From Chloroflexota bacterium (GTDB taxonomy: Bacteria > Chloroflexota > Dehalococcoidia > Lucifugimonadales > UBA3495): DNA of 57,149 nucleotides. Under the pieces are notes generated by a model that ran no database searches, was not told the DNA's origin, and saw only the letters and a program-made list of their open reading frames with translations. Positions within the stretch are counted from its first letter, which is position 1; each line of letters opens with the position of its first letter. A program made the position numbers and the translations under genes. Where the stretch lies: contig JACZUF010000018.1 of NCBI GenBank assembly GCA_022573285.1, forward strand, positions 1-57,149, in the 5' to 3' direction. Of this stretch, positions 16,970 to 25,436 are shown in pieces.

Positions 16970-18190
16970 TTGACCACCATGGCCCAACAAACCGAATCTA
17001 TAACAGGCCACCACCCGACGTTCAAGCAATATGTGCTGATCGCGATTATCTTGTTCGCGATCACCATCGTTGAATTCCTCCTGATCTGGGACAAGGCTGG
17101 GATTTCAGACGACCTGGGCGCTTCCAAAATACCGCTGTTGATCGGCTTGTCGGTGATCAAGTTCTACACCGTGATCATGTTCTACATGCATCTGAGGTTC
17201 GACAGCAAGCTCTTCACCATCATCTTCATCGGAGGGTTGGGGCTGGCGTTCATGGTGGGACTGGCGTTGCTCGGGCTATTCACCGCCATCAACGGCGACC
17301 AGCGGTCATACGCGGCGGACCGCGCCACCCCCTACCAAGAGCACGCAGAGGCTGAAACCAAAGCAGAATCAGCCACTTCGGCTCCGGTGGCGGCGGGCCC
17401 AGTTGCCTTTGAAGTGGGGGCGGCGGGCGACGATTTGGCCTTCGACACAACGAGCCTATCGGTCAATTCCGGAGCTGAGGTCACCGTGACCTTCAGCAAT
17501 CCAGCAGCCCGCAATAGCCACAACTTTGTCATAGTCCAGAACGGCACCAAAGACGCCGTGGCCGCCGACGGCACCGCCGCCGGACCGGACAACAACTGGG
17601 TGCCGCCAGGAGATCCCCGGGTCATCGCCAATACCGTTTTGATCGGCCCCGGGGAATCAGCAAAAGTCACCTTCACCGCACCCGCGCCGGGCATCTACCA
17701 GTTCGTCTGCACGTTCCCAGGCCACAACTTCACCATGTTCGGCGACTTTGTCGTGACAGAAGGGGCAGAAGCGGCAACGGCCCCCGCCACCGTCGGGAGC
17801 ACGGAAACATCGGAAAGGGCCCCGTCCGGTCCCGTGAGCGTGGCCTTGGGTGCGGCCGGCGAGACCCTGACCTTCGACACAACGAGCCTATCGGCCGATT
17901 CCGGGGCTGAGGTAACCGTGACCTTCAGCAACCCGTCATCGGCCAACACCCACAACTTTGTTCTAGTCCAAGACGGCACCAAAGACGCCGTGGCAGGCGA
18001 CGGCATCAACTTCCCAGACAACAACTGGGTGAAACCGGGGGATTCCAGGGTCATCGCCAACACCGTGTTGATCGGCCCCGGTGAAACAGCAAAAGTGACC
18101 TTCACCGCACCTGCGCCGGGCGCCTACCAGTTCGTCTGCACGTTCCCAGGCCACAACTTCACCATGTTCGGCGACTTTGTCGTGAATTAA
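16970..18190 (+). CDS. Oxidase subunit IV fused to two tandem azurin/auracyanin-like copper domains
   Basis: The 406-residue protein joins two parts. Residues 1-110 form a prokaryotic subunit IV-like region with three membrane helices (about 20-40, 48-70 and 80-103), including H-P-T-F-K-Q-Y and the F-Y-M-H-L-R-F-D turn. After a linker come two cupredoxin domains, about 143-265 and 287-406. Both have a full type-1 copper ligand set with azurin spacing: His184, Cys247, His252, Met256 and His328, Cys390, His395, Met399. The TTG at 16970 has GGAG five bases upstream; the ATG at 16979 has none. It is the last gene of the oxidase operon, so the copper domains may pass electrons to the CuA site. A subunit IV with two attached blue-copper domains is unusual. 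Confidence 0.88.
   Translation: MTTMAQQTESITGHHPTFKQYVLIAIILFAITIVEFLLIWDKAGISDDLGASKIPLLIGLSVIKFYTVIMFYMHLRFDSKLFTIIFIGGLGLAFMVGLALLGLFTAINGDQRSYAADRATPYQEHAEAETKAESATSAPVAAGPVAFEVGAAGDDLAFDTTSLSVNSGAEVTVTFSNPAARNSHNFVIVQNGTKDAVAADGTAAGPDNNWVPPGDPRVIANTVLIGPGESAKVTFTAPAPGIYQFVCTFPGHNFTMFGDFVVTEGAEAATAPATVGSTETSERAPSGPVSVALGAAGETLTFDTTSLSADSGAEVTVTFSNPSSANTHNFVLVQDGTKDAVAGDGINFPDNNWVKPGDSRVIANTVLIGPGETAKVTFTAPAPGAYQFVCTFPGHNFTMFGDFVVN
17396..18187 (+). repeat. Internal tandem duplication of the cupredoxin domain
   Basis: Bases 17396-17757 and 17828-18187 encode the two copper domains and are similar throughout, with long identical stretches such as those at 17439-17460 and 17871-17892 and the near-identical ends around the Cys-His-Met loop. 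The close match at DNA level indicates a fairly recent duplication or ongoing gene conversion. Confidence 0.85.
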
Positions 18191-18208
18191 ACTCATTCCC
18201 CTGAGAGC

Positions 18209-18248
18209 AAAAAGGCCCCGTCCCGACTTGCCGGGACGGGGCCTTTTT
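18209..18248. terminator. Strong rho-independent terminator, probably bidirectional
   Basis: A GC-rich stem (GGCCCCGTCCCG paired with CGGGACGGGGCC) with a short loop is flanked by A5 on the left and T5 on the right. It lies 18 bases after the oxidase operon and 27 bases before the end of the convergent DUF952 gene, so it can end transcription from both sides. Confidence 0.93.
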
Positions 18249-18274
18249 ATTTCCCTGGATCATCCGTATTCCAG

Positions 18275-18610
18275 TCAGCCATCCAAGAAGTGCCCGCCTT
18301 CGGCGTCCACCTTCAAAACTCTCTCCCGGACCACGGCGTCAACATTCAGCATTCCGTAGATGTGGGGGTAGATCTCCCCCGAGCGGCTGGGTTCGTTCTT
18401 GATGGGCGCCACCAGCTTTTCCAAGTCCACGTCCAGCACCAAGAGGTTGGTCTCACCGGGGTACAGACGCGCCGCAACCTTGAGGAGCTGCGGGATGTCC
18501 TTGGAACAGTGGATGAACCCCTCCTCGGCCAGGCTCAGGGCCGCATATTCGCCGGTGGGCCGGGCGCTTTCCCAAGCGTCCTTGTAGGTCAGATGATAGA
18601 TCAAAGCCAT
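18275..18610 (-). CDS. DUF952 family protein
   Basis: This 111-residue cytosolic protein matches the DUF952 family: I-Y-H-L-T near the start, W-E-S-A-x-x-x-G-E-Y, the S-L-x-x-E-G-F-I-H-C-S core, and P-H-I-Y-G-x-L-N near the C-terminus. The fold is related to ADP-ribosyltransferase-like domains and the function is not established; some members were loosely annotated as glutathione S-transferase related. Length is typical. It stands alone, convergent with the oxidase operon across a shared terminator. Confidence 0.88.
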   Translation of the reverse strand: MALIYHLTYKDAWESARPTGEYAALSLAEEGFIHCSKDIPQLLKVAARLYPGETNLLVLDVDLEKLVAPIKNEPSRSGEIYPHIYGMLNVDAVVRERVLKVDAEGGHFLDG

Positions 18611-18750
18611 AAATCTGACTCCGGGAAATCTCGTTCCTGATCGATGATCACGTTAAGGGCCGTATTCCCCATTTGGCTGCCGGGGCAAATTGTACCCCAG
18701 AGCGGCGGGTGATAGGATGATAGCCGCGATAAACGGGGAGGACTTCCAGA

Positions 18751-19434
18751 ATGCGCTCGGAGATACACGAGGGAACGGCACTACAGTACATCACGGTGGT
18801 CCCCGACGAATACACTGAGGACTCCTCCTATCCCCTGGTGATCATGCTCCACGGCTTCGGGGCCAACATGCAGGACCTGGCCGGCCTGGCCCCGGCCATC
18901 AACGCCACCGGCTACGTTTACGCCTGCCCCAACGCGCCCATCCCCTTCAACCTTGGTCCCGGACACACCGGATATGGCTGGATGACACCCCGGGGTGGGA
19001 GCACGCCCGAAGAAACGGCCAAATCCGAGGCGCTGCTCGGCGATTTCTTCGACGACGTTTTCAAGCAGTTCAACGTTTCGCCGGGTGGGGCGCTTCTCCT
19101 GGGATTCTCCCAAGGCGGCGGCATGACCTACCGCTGCGGCCTGGGCCGGGCGGACCGCTTCGCCGGACTGGCCGCCTTGAGCGCCACCCTTCCCGATGAG
19201 GACGAACTGGCGGCCCGGCTGCCTGAAGAACGGACCCAGCCCATCTTCGTGGCCCATGGCAGGTACGACCAGTTGATCTCCGAGGACACCGCACACTCCG
19301 CCAAATCGTTTCTCGAGAGCAACGGTTACAACCCCGAGTTTCACATCTACGACATGGGGCACGAGATCAGCGCCGACGTGCTAAACGACCTGGTCCTCTG
19401 GATTACCGGGGTGCTGCCGCCGAGGAGTGTCTAA
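18751..19434 (+). CDS. Phospholipase/carboxylesterase-type alpha/beta hydrolase
   Basis: The 227-residue protein belongs to the carboxylesterase group that includes acyl-protein thioesterases (COG0400). The catalytic triad is complete: Ser120 in G-F-S-Q-G-G, Asp173 in G-R-Y-D-Q-L-I and His204 in M-G-H-E-I. The oxyanion loop L-H-G-F-G-A-N precedes it. No signal peptide is seen, so it acts in the cytosol on short-chain esters or thioesters; the physiological substrate is unknown. A GGGGAGGA site precedes the ATG at 18751. It is a single gene. Confidence 0.9.
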   Translation: MRSEIHEGTALQYITVVPDEYTEDSSYPLVIMLHGFGANMQDLAGLAPAINATGYVYACPNAPIPFNLGPGHTGYGWMTPRGGSTPEETAKSEALLGDFFDDVFKQFNVSPGGALLLGFSQGGGMTYRCGLGRADRFAGLAALSATLPDEDELAARLPEERTQPIFVAHGRYDQLISEDTAHSAKSFLESNGYNPEFHIYDMGHEISADVLNDLVLWITGVLPPRSV

Positions 19435-19486
19435 ACAGCTGGCTGGAAAAACACATCAGCACGGCTCCTCAAGAGCCTCAAACAGC

Positions 19487-19903
19487 CTACGCGTTTTCCG
19501 GTCCTACGGGTATCCACCGGCGCACAGCCATAAAACCCAACGCCCCCAAGGCCGCACCGGATAACCCTGCAAGAATTATTGCTACAGCAGTAGCAAAAAA
19601 AGACTCCTCAAGAAAACCATCGAAACCCTGCACAAGATAGACTATAAGCGGAAGGATAATAATCCCCAACGCACTTCCCATGACCTCAACGAAAACCGGC
19701 CACACTTTATTCACGATGGCGATCGTAAACACGGGTATCAACACGAACGCCCCCAATGAAGCCCCGATTGCCGCTTGAACCAATTTTTCGAACCTACTAT
19801 CGCATGGAGTATCCGAACAAAAAAATGGACCACCAGCCCCAACAATAATGGCGCCCGCTATAACGCTCACAGGGATAGCAGGCACCATCCATAGCCATCT
19901 CAC
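19487..19903 (-). CDS. Four-helix membrane protein, unknown
   Basis: The predicted 138-residue protein has four hydrophobic helices (about 5-25, 43-65, 70-92 and 103-126), with two Cys in a short extracytoplasmic loop (F-C-S-D-T-P-C-D) that could form a disulfide. I do not recognise a family. The GTG at 19903 has a GGAGG about eight bases upstream and is preferred over the GTG at 19912, which abuts that site, and over the ATG at 19888. The gene lies 48 bases downstream of the flavin-type gene at 19952-20368 on the same strand and may be co-transcribed. Confidence 0.6.
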   Translation of the reverse strand: MRWLWMVPAIPVSVIAGAIIVGAGGPFFCSDTPCDSRFEKLVQAAIGASLGAFVLIPVFTIAIVNKVWPVFVEVMGSALGIIILPLIVYLVQGFDGFLEESFFATAVAIILAGLSGAALGALGFMAVRRWIPVGPENA

Positions 19904-19951
19904 CTGAGCCACCTCCCATTAGGGGGTATATCGACCAGCCGATAAGACTGT

Positions 19952-20368
19952 TTATTCATTGTCCTTCCATGACATGATTCGGTCGATGGCGATCTCCAAC
20001 AGGACCATGCGGTCCTCTCCGAGGAGTTCCTTGGCGAACTCGGCGCCCCGCTCCGGCCCGTCGTAGAGCACGCACATCCGCTCCACCACCTGGGGCAAAT
20101 CTTCTGATGTGACCTCGGCCTGCCCTTCCAGCACAACGTAGGACAATGGCCGCTCCGAGGTGGCGATGGACAGGGCCACTGACGGGTTACTTTCGATATT
20201 CCGGACCTTCACCGCATTGGCGTCGGCCATGACGAAAGCCCGGCCACGGTCCCAAAGGAACCACACCGGCGCAACGTGAGGCGTTCCCGCGGGACGCAAT
20301 GTCACCAGATGGGCGATCCTCGGTTGGGCCAGGAACCGGTCCATCTCTTGTTGGCTAAGTTTGGCCAT
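19952..20368 (-). CDS. PPOX-class (split-barrel) FMN/F420-dependent protein
   Basis: This 138-residue protein has the pyridoxamine-5'-phosphate-oxidase-like split barrel: R-I-A-H-L-V-T-L-R-P-A-G-T-P-H-V-A-P-V-W-F in strands 1-2, K-V-R-N-I-x-x-N-P-x-V-A-L-S after the second helix, and Y-V-V-L-E-G-Q-A. These features are typical of the actinobacterial and Chloroflexi group that uses FMN or F420. Substrate and cofactor cannot be fixed from sequence alone. Length is usual. A second, more distant member lies at 32566-32988. Confidence 0.85.
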   Translation of the reverse strand: MAKLSQQEMDRFLAQPRIAHLVTLRPAGTPHVAPVWFLWDRGRAFVMADANAVKVRNIESNPSVALSIATSERPLSYVVLEGQAEVTSEDLPQVVERMCVLYDGPERGAEFAKELLGEDRMVLLEIAIDRIMSWKDNE

Positions 20369-20477
20369 GGGCGCACCTCAGAATAGTCTCGGGCGCGGGA
20401 TTGCCCTAATATATCAGATTGAATCCGGGACGCATCAAACCCAATATCCCATCGAAAAAGGCAATCTAGGCAGGCGC

Positions 20478-21530
20478 ATGAACCTTCCGGTCTTGGTTTT
20501 CTTTGCGGTCTTTTTCATGGCCGCGGCTTGCGGCGGGTCTGCCACGCCCGCCGCCGACACCACGTCTCAGCCATTGGTGTTCCTGCCTAAAGACGAGGGC
20601 CCCCACGACGCCGGCATCGAGTGGTGGTACTTCAATGGGCTGCTCACCGATGACCGGGGCAGGGAATACAGCTTCCACTACGTAGCCTTCCAAGGCGAGG
20701 CTGCCAGCGCCGCCGTACCCTATCTGTTGCAGGCCAGTCTGGGCGACCACGCCGCCGGTGAGCACCTAACTGGAGAGCAGGTGCTCTTGGACGCGTTGGA
20801 CCAGAATGCGGTTGGCGTCAAGGTGAGAGTGAATGGATGGGAAATGCAGGGCGACGGAGAAGTCTACAACCTAAAATTCGACCTGGCCGAATATACCCTG
20901 GACCTCCAGGCCGTCTCAACCAGGCCGCCCGTGCTGCACCAAGGCATCGGGTTGGTGTCCCTCGGGCCAGCGGGCGACATCTTCTACTACTCGCGCACCC
21001 GCCTGGATGTGACCGGGACAATGGCCATCGCCGGAGAACAACGCCCGGTGACCGGCTCTGCCTGGATGGACCACCAATGGGGCGACGTAATAGGACAACG
21101 GGTTGGTTGGGACTGGGTGAGCGTGCAACTGGACGACGGCAGCGACCTGATGGCGGTGATGCTCTGGGACCCTTCGGATAGGACTCCGTTTTCCGGCTAC
21201 GGCACCCTGGTTTCGTCCGACGGGTCGGCGTTGACCCTGAAACAAGATGATGTATCGATTAGCTCTGAAGAGATTTGGACCAGCCCGGCTACGGGTATCG
21301 AATATCCCAGTGGCTGGACGCTGACCGTCCTCTCCCTGGACCTCAGCCTGGAACTGGAACCGGTGCTGGTGGACTCGGAATTCGCCGGCAGCCGCTACAC
21401 TCCGGCCGCCTACTGGGAGGGGGAAGTGCGGGTGACCGGGACGCGCCAGGGCCGCAGCATTGGCGGCCGGGGCTTCGTGGAGCTGGTGGGTTACGACCCG
21501 CGCCAAATAGAGACGGCTCCAGCCCCTTAG
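20478..21530 (+). CDS. Secreted lipoprotein of the CrtC/AttH-like (lipocalin-type) hydrolase family
   Basis: The 350-residue protein is exported and lipid-anchored: hydrophobic signal from residue 3 and lipobox M-A-A-A-C-G-G with Cys at about 18. The mature part matches the 'predicted secreted hydrolase' family (COG5621) that contains carotenoid 1,2-hydratase CrtC and AttH: I-E-W-W-Y-F-N-G near the start, F-H-Y-V-A-F-Q, S-A-W-M-D-H-Q-W-G-D in the middle and G-W-D-W-V-S-V-Q-L-D. Its substrate is unknown; members hydrate or bind apolar lipids. The ATG at 20478 follows AGGCAGG and gives the signal peptide; the frame is open earlier but the added residues are not signal-like. Confidence 0.8.
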   Translation: MNLPVLVFFAVFFMAAACGGSATPAADTTSQPLVFLPKDEGPHDAGIEWWYFNGLLTDDRGREYSFHYVAFQGEAASAAVPYLLQASLGDHAAGEHLTGEQVLLDALDQNAVGVKVRVNGWEMQGDGEVYNLKFDLAEYTLDLQAVSTRPPVLHQGIGLVSLGPAGDIFYYSRTRLDVTGTMAIAGEQRPVTGSAWMDHQWGDVIGQRVGWDWVSVQLDDGSDLMAVMLWDPSDRTPFSGYGTLVSSDGSALTLKQDDVSISSEEIWTSPATGIEYPSGWTLTVLSLDLSLELEPVLVDSEFAGSRYTPAAYWEGEVRVTGTRQGRSIGGRGFVELVGYDPRQIETAPAP

Positions 21531-21773
21531 GACCATGTTGATCGGCGGCCTGCCGATCGAGAAACCTAACGCCCAAACGGGTCCTCGCCGCGGTGATCGC
21601 GATCCTCTGACATAGGAAAAGGTCATATTAGACGGCAAGAAAGATCGGATTCACGGTGTAGGCAAACCTGAATTATCCGAATCCGCTCGAAATCTCTAAA
21701 ATCTGCTAGGGTTTCTTGGTAGGATTAAAGCCGCCATCGAATTTATCCAACTAATTATCGCCCAGGTGCACCG

Positions 21774-24143
21774 GTGTTCGATACCACACTAAAGAAAAAG
21801 CGATTGGTTGGGCTGGTTCTCCTTGCGGTGCTGCTGGGCCTATTCTTGTGGTTCAACCGTATCCCCAAGTTGGACACTGTAGAAGCGGACTTAGTCAGCG
21901 CCACGGCTCCGGCCGTCAAGTGCTTCCAGGGGCTTTGCATCGACGACACCCCCGAGTTATCCCTATTGGACCGGTGGTGGGATTTCTCTCTGACCTACCT
22001 AAAGCTGATAGCGCTGGGCATGACCTTCGCCTTCGTGGTCGCCGGGCTGACCCACGCTTTCTTGATACCGCCGGAGGCCAATAGCGGCTGGTCTGACCGG
22101 GGTATAAAAGGCTCCCTTCGGGGACTGGTGATTGGCCCGGCAATGACTCTGTGCTCCGCCTGCATCATCCCGGTCTCGTCCGCATTCCGTCGGCGGGGGG
22201 CTGGAGTGGAGACCACGCTTGCCATCGTTCAGGGTTCCTCCACGCTGAATCTACCCGCCTTGATCATGGCCGTGATGATTTTCCCCCCGGTCCTGGCCGG
22301 CTCTAGGATCGGCCTCTCTCTTGTCGGCGCATTGCTGCTGGGACCATTTGTTGCTTTCCTGGTCCGGCGCCAGCCGGACTCAACGGTGCAACCGGTTCGC
22401 GTCGATCCCACAGTGGACACCGAATGGCTGTCTTGGCGCCAGGTCATAGGGGATGGCATGCGTGACTGGCTAACAACCAGCTTCCGCTATTTGGTGAGTT
22501 TGGGTCCAATCATGGTCTTGGCGGGATTCGCCAGCGGCCTTGCCATCCAATGGATCAGCCCCGGTACAGTGGAGAAGTACCTGGGAAACGATCTGTTGGG
22601 CGTCGCCACCGCCGCAACCTTTGGGCTGTTGATCAACGTCCCTTTGTTGTTCGAGATTCCGCTGGTGGCCGCCCTGCTGTTGGTGGGGATGGGCACGGCA
22701 CCGGCTGCGGTGCTGTTGTTCACCGCCGCCGCCGGAGGCCCCATCACTTTTTGGGGGTTGGCCAAAGTCTTTCCCAAAAGAACGGTTGCTGTTTTCGCCA
22801 CCGCCACCTGGGGCCTGGCCGCCATCGCCGGCCTGACCATCCTGGCGTTGGGCCCGCTGTTTGGGGTCGGCCGGCCAGACATAGTCCAGCTTGCCGACGC
22901 CTCCGAGTCGGATTGCCGGGCCTGCCTGCTGCGAGAAGCGATCAAAAACGCGAGCAACGGAGACACCATCCAGATTCCACCGGGCATCTACACCCTGGAA
23001 GGCGGCGAGCTAATCATCAAGAAGAACATCACGCTGGAGGGCGCCGGCGCGGCTACAACCATCATTCAGGCGGCGGCCGCTCCGGGGGCGGCTACTCACC
23101 GCGTGATGAATATTCCGTTTGGCCGCGAGGTGAGTCTTTCGGGCCTGACCATCCGCCATGGCCTGGTGGATTCCTCCGAGCCGCGCCACCTCCTATTCCC
23201 CGGCACCGCCAGCGGCATGTGGGCCATTCCGTTGGAATTCGGCGGCGGCATTCACGTCCACGGGACCCTTCGGCTGAGTGATTCGGTGGTAACCGGGAAT
23301 CAAGCCGGCGGCGGCGGCGGCATATTCAACGGGGGGATCCTGTTCCTGTCCAACACAAGGATCGAACACAATACGGCCACGGCAAGCGGTGGCGGCATAT
23401 ATAACGGGGGAATCCTGGAGGCGTTGGAAACTGATCTCGTCAACAACCAGGCCGGCAGCGGGGGCGGGATTTTAAACGTGGGAAACCTCACGGTCAAACG
23501 TAGCACGATAATGGGCAACGCGGCGAAATACAGTGGGGGTGGAATACAAAACTCCAGCATCGGCGTCTCCCACCTGGAATACACCACAGTCAACGAAAAC
23601 ACATCGAACAGCGGCGGTGGGATCCGCAACAATGGGCGGATGACCTTAGAGAACAGCACGGTGAGCGGTAACACCGGCAAGCGCGGCGGTGGGATATTGA
23701 ACGAAAACTATATCAGCATCAGCAACACCACGGTCAGCGGCAACCGCGGGGAATACGGTGGGGGTATCGCGGTCGGCCGGGCTTTAGGGAACCCTAGGAC
23801 CGAATTGAACAACACCATCATTGCGGCCAATACGGCCATGCTCGAGGGGCCCGACTGCAACGGCAGCGTAACATCATTGGGGCACAACCTCGTGGGTTCC
23901 AACGACCACTGCGGTTTGCAGACCACTGCAAGTGACCTTGTCGGGACGCGCTCCCAGCCGGTGGAACCAAGACTGGGCCCCCTGGAAAACAACGGCGGCC
24001 CGACCGAAACCCACGCCCTTCTGTTGGGCAGTCCGGCAATAGACACGGGCGGAGACAATCCAGCTTCATCGACCGACCAGCGGGGGCTGGCCCGGCCTCA
24101 GGGAAGCGCCAGCGATATCGGGGCCTACGAAAGAGGCAGCTAG
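21774..24143 (+). CDS. Fusion of an ArsP/DUF318-like permease with an extracytoplasmic beta-helix repeat domain
   Basis: This 789-residue protein has two unlike halves in one frame. Residues 1-370 are a membrane permease with about nine helices and the motif T-L-C-S-A-C-I-I-P-V-S-S (about 122-133), as in the DUF318/ArsP permeases that export organoarsenicals or other solutes. From about 385, after C-R-A-C-L-L-R-E-A-I and the D-T-I-Q-I-P-P-G-I-Y-T-L motif, it is a right-handed beta-helix with at least seven G-G-G-I-x-N-type repeats (polymorphic outer-membrane-like). The C-terminus has the A-I-D-T-G-G-D-N-P and R-G-x-A-R-P segments found in such repeat proteins. The start is GTG at 21774 with a weak ribosome-binding site. 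I know of no described protein of this layout. Confidence 0.8.
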   Translation: MFDTTLKKKRLVGLVLLAVLLGLFLWFNRIPKLDTVEADLVSATAPAVKCFQGLCIDDTPELSLLDRWWDFSLTYLKLIALGMTFAFVVAGLTHAFLIPPEANSGWSDRGIKGSLRGLVIGPAMTLCSACIIPVSSAFRRRGAGVETTLAIVQGSSTLNLPALIMAVMIFPPVLAGSRIGLSLVGALLLGPFVAFLVRRQPDSTVQPVRVDPTVDTEWLSWRQVIGDGMRDWLTTSFRYLVSLGPIMVLAGFASGLAIQWISPGTVEKYLGNDLLGVATAATFGLLINVPLLFEIPLVAALLLVGMGTAPAAVLLFTAAAGGPITFWGLAKVFPKRTVAVFATATWGLAAIAGLTILALGPLFGVGRPDIVQLADASESDCRACLLREAIKNASNGDTIQIPPGIYTLEGGELIIKKNITLEGAGAATTIIQAAAAPGAATHRVMNIPFGREVSLSGLTIRHGLVDSSEPRHLLFPGTASGMWAIPLEFGGGIHVHGTLRLSDSVVTGNQAGGGGGIFNGGILFLSNTRIEHNTATASGGGIYNGGILEALETDLVNNQAGSGGGILNVGNLTVKRSTIMGNAAKYSGGGIQNSSIGVSHLEYTTVNENTSNSGGGIRNNGRMTLENSTVSGNTGKRGGGILNENYISISNTTVSGNRGEYGGGIAVGRALGNPRTELNNTIIAANTAMLEGPDCNGSVTSLGHNLVGSNDHCGLQTTASDLVGTRSQPVEPRLGPLENNGGPTETHALLLGSPAIDTGGDNPASSTDQRGLARPQGSASDIGAYERGS

Positions 24144-24257
24144 ACGGCGCAGGCGGCACAGGCGGCGCGGCCGCGTTTCCATGAGCGATTCTCCGGTAAT
24201 CTTGATTTAAGAGACCGGACCTCCAAGACGGCTAGCCGCGTTTTCGTGATTGTATCT

Positions 24258-24497
24258 TTAGGAAAGAACCAATCCCCGGATGACTTCCGCAATCTTGGCC
24301 TGCTGCGCCGGGATGTCCGCCGGTTGCACGGGGATGGGCAGGGCGCTGAGTTCGGCCAGCACCGGGCCGGACAGGAGGGCGGCTTCTTCCTCGGTTAGGG
24401 ACCACCTGCGGACGATGTCCGCAACGCCGTAGAGCACCGCCTGGCGGAAGCCGTAGTCGGCCACGGCGCGGCTGGCTATATCGATGAGTTTGTCCAT
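24258..24497 (-). CDS. Small conserved-looking protein, unknown
   Basis: A 79-residue, probably helical, soluble protein (M-D-K-L-I-D-I-A-S-R-A-V at the start, L-T-E-E-E-A-A-L-L-S-G-P in the middle, I-A-E-V-I-R-G at the end). It lies 16 bases downstream of the SDR gene on the same strand, so it is probably read from the same transcript. The frame is open to 24542, but the ATG at 24497 is preferred because it avoids overlap with the SDR. No family recognised. Small proteins next to SDRs can be subunits or chaperones, but nothing here shows that. Confidence 0.55.
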   Translation of the reverse strand: MDKLIDIASRAVADYGFRQAVLYGVADIVRRWSLTEEEAALLSGPVLAELSALPIPVQPADIPAQQAKIAEVIRGLVLS

Positions 24498-24513
24498 AGA
24501 TATGATCGGGTAC

Positions 24514-25278
24514 CTAATTGGCCGCGGCCCAAGCCCCTCCATCGATGATGTAGGTGCTGCCGCTCACGTAGGAAGCCTCGTCCGACGCCAGCCACAACAC
24601 CAGGTTGGCGATCTCATCCGCGTCCCCCACCCGGCCCATTGGATGGGTCTCGTTCCGCTCGGAGAACGCCTCCGCGCTGGCCGTGCTGCCCCGCATCTGG
24701 GGGGTGTCCACGCCGCCGGGCGCGATGCAGTTGATGCGCACGCCTTCCGAGGTGTACTGGCTGGCCGCCACCTTGGTCAGGTGGATGACCCCGGCCTTGC
24801 TCACCGCGTAGGGCACCGAGTAGCCGATGCCGCGGATGCCCGACATGGATGAGATGTTCACGATGGAGCCTCCGCCGTTGGCAGTCATGGCCGGGATGGC
24901 GTATTTGCAGCAGAGGAACACGCCTTTGACGTTGGTATCCATGGTCAGGTCCCAGAGCACTTCATCCACGTCCACCAGGGGAGGAGTGCGGATGAGGATG
25001 GCGGCGCCGTTCACCAAGATGTCCAACCGGCCAAAGCGTGTTACCGTCTCGTGCACCATCCGCTCCACCTGGAAGGCGTCGGAGATATTAACGTCGACCG
25101 TGGCGGCGGTGTCGGGAGCGGCCTCAAGCAGAGACAGGGTCTCCTCGGCCCCAGCGGTGTTCCGGTCGGCGACCATCACCCGGGCCCCTTCGCGGCTGAA
25201 CCGCCGGCAGATGGCCCGGCCGATGCCGGACGCCCCGCCTGTGATGATGGCGCCCTTGCCTTCAAGTCTGCCGGTCAA
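24514..25278 (-). CDS. SDR-family NAD(P)-dependent oxidoreductase
   Basis: A classical 254-residue short-chain dehydrogenase. Cofactor motif T-G-G-A-S-G-I-G (about 13-20), structural N-G-A (usually N-A-G), catalytic Ser in N-I-S-S-M, Tyr and Lys in Y-A-V-S-K, and the I-N-C-I-A-P-G region are all present. The Asp after strand 2 (V-A-D-R-N) suggests NAD preference. The substrate is unknown; many FabG-like SDRs of this type oxidise secondary alcohols. It heads a two-gene unit with the small gene at 24258-24497 and is divergent from the glycine cleavage operon. Confidence 0.92.
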   Translation of the reverse strand: MTGRLEGKGAIITGGASGIGRAICRRFSREGARVMVADRNTAGAEETLSLLEAAPDTAATVDVNISDAFQVERMVHETVTRFGRLDILVNGAAILIRTPPLVDVDEVLWDLTMDTNVKGVFLCCKYAIPAMTANGGGSIVNISSMSGIRGIGYSVPYAVSKAGVIHLTKVAASQYTSEGVRINCIAPGGVDTPQMRGSTASAEAFSERNETHPMGRVGDADEIANLVLWLASDEASYVSGSTYIIDGGAWAAAN

Positions 25279-25436
25279 TTGATGACTCCCTGGTTAGGCG
25301 CCTGTGCCCATGGCCCCGGTTGGCCGCCGATTATAGCACACGCCGAACTCTCCCCTTGCCGCGGCAACAGGCAGCGGTTATCATGCTTAGCGCGCCTGTG
25401 CACCCCTGAATTTTACCGCTGGGAGCTCCTTCCTCC

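Noticed and set aside
21538-21560. Perfect inverted repeat GATCGGC/GCCGATC behind the CrtC-like gene, considered as a terminator
   Set aside because: There is no U-tract on either strand and the stem is only seven pairs; it may be chance.
25279-25436. Possible glycine riboswitch before gcvT
   Set aside because: No tandem aptamer with the expected conserved bases could be found in the 158-base leader.
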